Shown here in pieces: positions 62,490-64,000 of a stretch of DNA of 64,000 nt. Each line of letters begins with the position of its first letter. Position 1 is the first letter of the stretch. Position numbers and translations under genes: made by a program. The stretch is taken from positions 496,001-560,000 of the forward strand of contig CAWDZG010000001.1 of the NCBI GenBank assembly GCA_963806955.1, read 5' to 3'. The notes beneath the pieces were generated by a model. It was not told the DNA's origin. It did no database searches and was given only the letters and a program-made list of their open reading frames with translations. The DNA is from Gaiellasilicea sp963806955 (GTDB lineage Bacteria; Actinomycetota; Thermoleophilia; Gaiellales; Gaiellaceae).

Positions 62490-63305
62490 TCAGGGAAGCG
62501 GGACGAACTGGCCGAGGAACGCACGCGCCTGAGGCGTGTCGACGCGGTAGTTCTGGTTGTTCGCATTGCACTGGCCGTTGCCGCCGCTCGTGATCGAGAG
62601 GACGCGCAGCGTGCCCTGCTCGAACTGCGCCGAGCCCGAGTCGCCGAAGCAGACGCCGGACCCCGTGCCGATCCCGTGCCGCTGCTGGTTGTAGAGCAGC
62701 ATCGACTTCGTCAGCCCGGTGATGATCGACGTCCCCGCCCGCCGGACGCCGTCGAACGAGAACGTGGTCGGCCCCGGCGAGTCCCAGTCCGGGACGACCC
62801 CGTAGCCAACGATGTCGGCGAGCTTGAACTTGAGCGTCCCGGCGGACTTGAGCCGGTCGAGGTACCCGGCCGGCGGAAGCTGGACCGCCGGGATCCCGGC
62901 GCCGACCGATCCCGCCGGCAGTAGCAGGACACCGAGGTCCTTCAGGTCGCCGAGGTCATGCCCGAAGCCCGGCATCTGGCTGAATCCGACCACCTGGATC
63001 GCACCCGCAACACCGTCGCGGCCGTCACCGTCGAAGCTCACGTACAGGTCGGACACGTCGATGAACGGCGGCGGCATGCAATGTCCCGCCGTCAGGAAGA
63101 CGTCGTGGCGGCCGTCCTTCGACCGGCCCGCGTACGAGCCGGAGCAGATCTGGCCGTCAGCGATCGGGATGCCCGTTCCCTGGAAGTCGTAGTACATCGC
63201 CCCCACGCCCGGATGGGCCGTGTCGGGAGCGCCACCCCACACAGCGAGCGCGGCCGCCGGCAGCGCCGCTGCAACCAGCAGGAAAAGCACGAGTGCCCTC
63301 TTCAT
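62490..63305 (-). CDS. Secreted S1 family (trypsin-like) serine protease
   Basis: 271 residues with a signal peptide (about 1-21). Catalytic triad: His75 in TAGHC, Asp123 in KDLGVLLL, Ser223 in CFGDSGSA. The chain starts VWGGAPDTAHP, close to the IVGG form after zymogen cleavage. A small secreted trypsin-fold protein; it ends at a terminator shared with the S41 gene. Confidence 0.92.
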   Translation of the reverse strand: MKRALVLFLLVAAALPAAALAVWGGAPDTAHPGVGAMYYDFQGTGIPIADGQICSGSYAGRSKDGRHDVFLTAGHCMPPPFIDVSDLYVSFDGDGRDGVAGAIQVVGFSQMPGFGHDLGDLKDLGVLLLPAGSVGAGIPAVQLPPAGYLDRLKSAGTLKFKLADIVGYGVVPDWDSPGPTTFSFDGVRRAGTSIITGLTKSMLLYNQQRHGIGTGSGVCFGDSGSAQFEQGTLRVLSITSGGNGQCNANNQNYRVDTPQARAFLGQFVPLP

Positions 63306-63427
63306 CAGGAGCCTCCCCGGTTGGATTCGTGCTGTCGCGGGCGAACGTACGCCGACCTGGTCACGATTTCAAGCTCTGCTCGCCGGGCGGCTTCCAGCCG
63401 GGCGGCGCGCCGCGTAGGATCGGCGTC

Positions 63428-64000
63428 GTGACGGCGACCCCCGCAACGAGTCGATGGGAGGCGCTCGCGGCGGCGCGGACACGGGGCGCCGGCGACGGGA
63501 TCGCCTCCGTGCTCGCGCTGCTCGGCCGGACCGATGTGATCTCGTTCGCAGGGGGCTTCCCGGACCCGGAGACGTTTCCACGCGAGCGGGTGGCCGGGCT
63601 GCTGCAGGAGCTCGTCGCCGCGGAGGACGACACGGCGTTCCAGTACGCGCCGACTCGTGGGCTCGCGAGCGCCCTGGACGCTCTCGCGCATCGGCTGGAG
63701 ACGCTCCAAGGTCGCCGTCCGGCGGACGACGAGCTGCTGATCACGAGCGGTGCGATCGAGGCGCTCGAGCTGGTCGGCAAGTCGTTCCTCGACGCGGGCG
63801 ACGTGGTCGTCGTCGAGGGCCCGACCTATCTCGGCGCGATCCAGGCGTTTCGGAGCTTCGAGGCGGCGCTGGTCGCCGTCCCGCTGGACGAGCAGGGGCT
63901 CCAGGTGGACGACCTCGAACGACGGCTCCTCGACGGTCTGCGCCCGAAGCTCGTCTACACGATTCCGGACCATCAGAATCCGGCGGGCGTGACCCTCGCC
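63428..64000 (+). CDS. Class I/II aminotransferase, N-terminal part (runs off the window)
   Basis: 191 codons from GTG 63428 stay open to the window end. VISFAGGFPDPETFP, FQYAPTRGLASALDAL, LLITSGAIEALELVGKSFLD and YTIPDHQNPAGVTL match the PLP family of 2-aminoadipate (LysN) or MocR-like aminotransferases. The PLP lysine would lie downstream. Divergent from the S1 protease. Confidence 0.88.
   Translation, partial: MTATPATSRWEALAAARTRGAGDGIASVLALLGRTDVISFAGGFPDPETFPRERVAGLLQELVAAEDDTAFQYAPTRGLASALDALAHRLETLQGRRPADDELLITSGAIEALELVGKSFLDAGDVVVVEGPTYLGAIQAFRSFEAALVAVPLDEQGLQVDDLERRLLDGLRPKLVYTIPDHQNPAGVTLA

Overview
The window is GC-rich, densely packed bacterial chromosome with actinobacterial gene families: an mIHF-type integration host factor next to gmk and rpoZ, RNase J, a PyrR-led pyrimidine operon, DUF503/YlxP and YlxR, and many 1-4 base start/stop overlaps. 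Together with the small actinobacterial protein families seen here, this suggests a deep-branching actinobacterium of the Thermoleophilia (Gaiellales/Solirubrobacterales) type. That placement is an inference; no rRNA gene is present.

Most housekeeping genes lie on the minus strand, so the layout reads best from right to left. A pyrimidine operon (pyrR-pyrB-pyrC-carA-carB-pyrK-pyrD, about 42.0-33.7 kb) runs into mihF-gmk-rpoZ-coaBC. A MoxR/DUF58/transglutaminase/nucleotidyltransferase/TPR block and dtd follow. Next comes the translation superoperon rimP-nusA-ylxR-infB, DUF503-rbfA-nrnA-truB-ribF, rpsO-pnp, then M16 peptidase-dapB-dapA-rnjA. It is interrupted three times by unrelated genes: a plus-strand diguanylate cyclase between infB and DUF503; an ABC-2 exporter, a zinc-ribbon protein and a gamma-glutamyltransferase between ribF and rpsO; and a plus-strand cluster (collagen-like protein, allene-oxide-cyclase-like barrel protein, Hcp tube protein, methyltransferase) between pnp and the M16 peptidase. 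The far left end holds a hypothetical gene, ribokinase and the start of a nucleoside hydrolase.

The right part (42-64 kb) is more varied: RNase Z, an SOS-controlled LysM protein with two LexA boxes, a DgcN/DgcA pair for D-glutamate or dipeptide metabolism, a secreted M43 protease, tRNA-Arg(CCG), a class V aminotransferase, an MFS transporter, CorA, a membrane diguanylate cyclase, a HerA-type ATPase followed by a secreted nuclease, an amidase coupled to a tiny cysteine-rich peptide, a patatin, a LuxR response regulator, a HIT protein, a large hybrid histidine kinase, tRNA-Gly(CCC), S41 and S1 family proteases, and the start of an aminotransferase.

Regulatory elements visible in the sequence include a PyrR-binding loop over the pyrR ribosome-binding site, a terminator between promoter and start codon of rimP, two mutually exclusive hairpins before pnp, a leaderless mihF promoter, and LexA boxes. 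Several genes (both ABC permeases, pyrD, the class V aminotransferase, the histidine kinase, one small ORF) are broken by frameshifts. Each of these reads through if one base is removed; a plus-strand diguanylate cyclase is the exception. This pattern looks more like insertion-biased sequence error than gene decay. No CRISPR array, insertion sequence or phage was seen.
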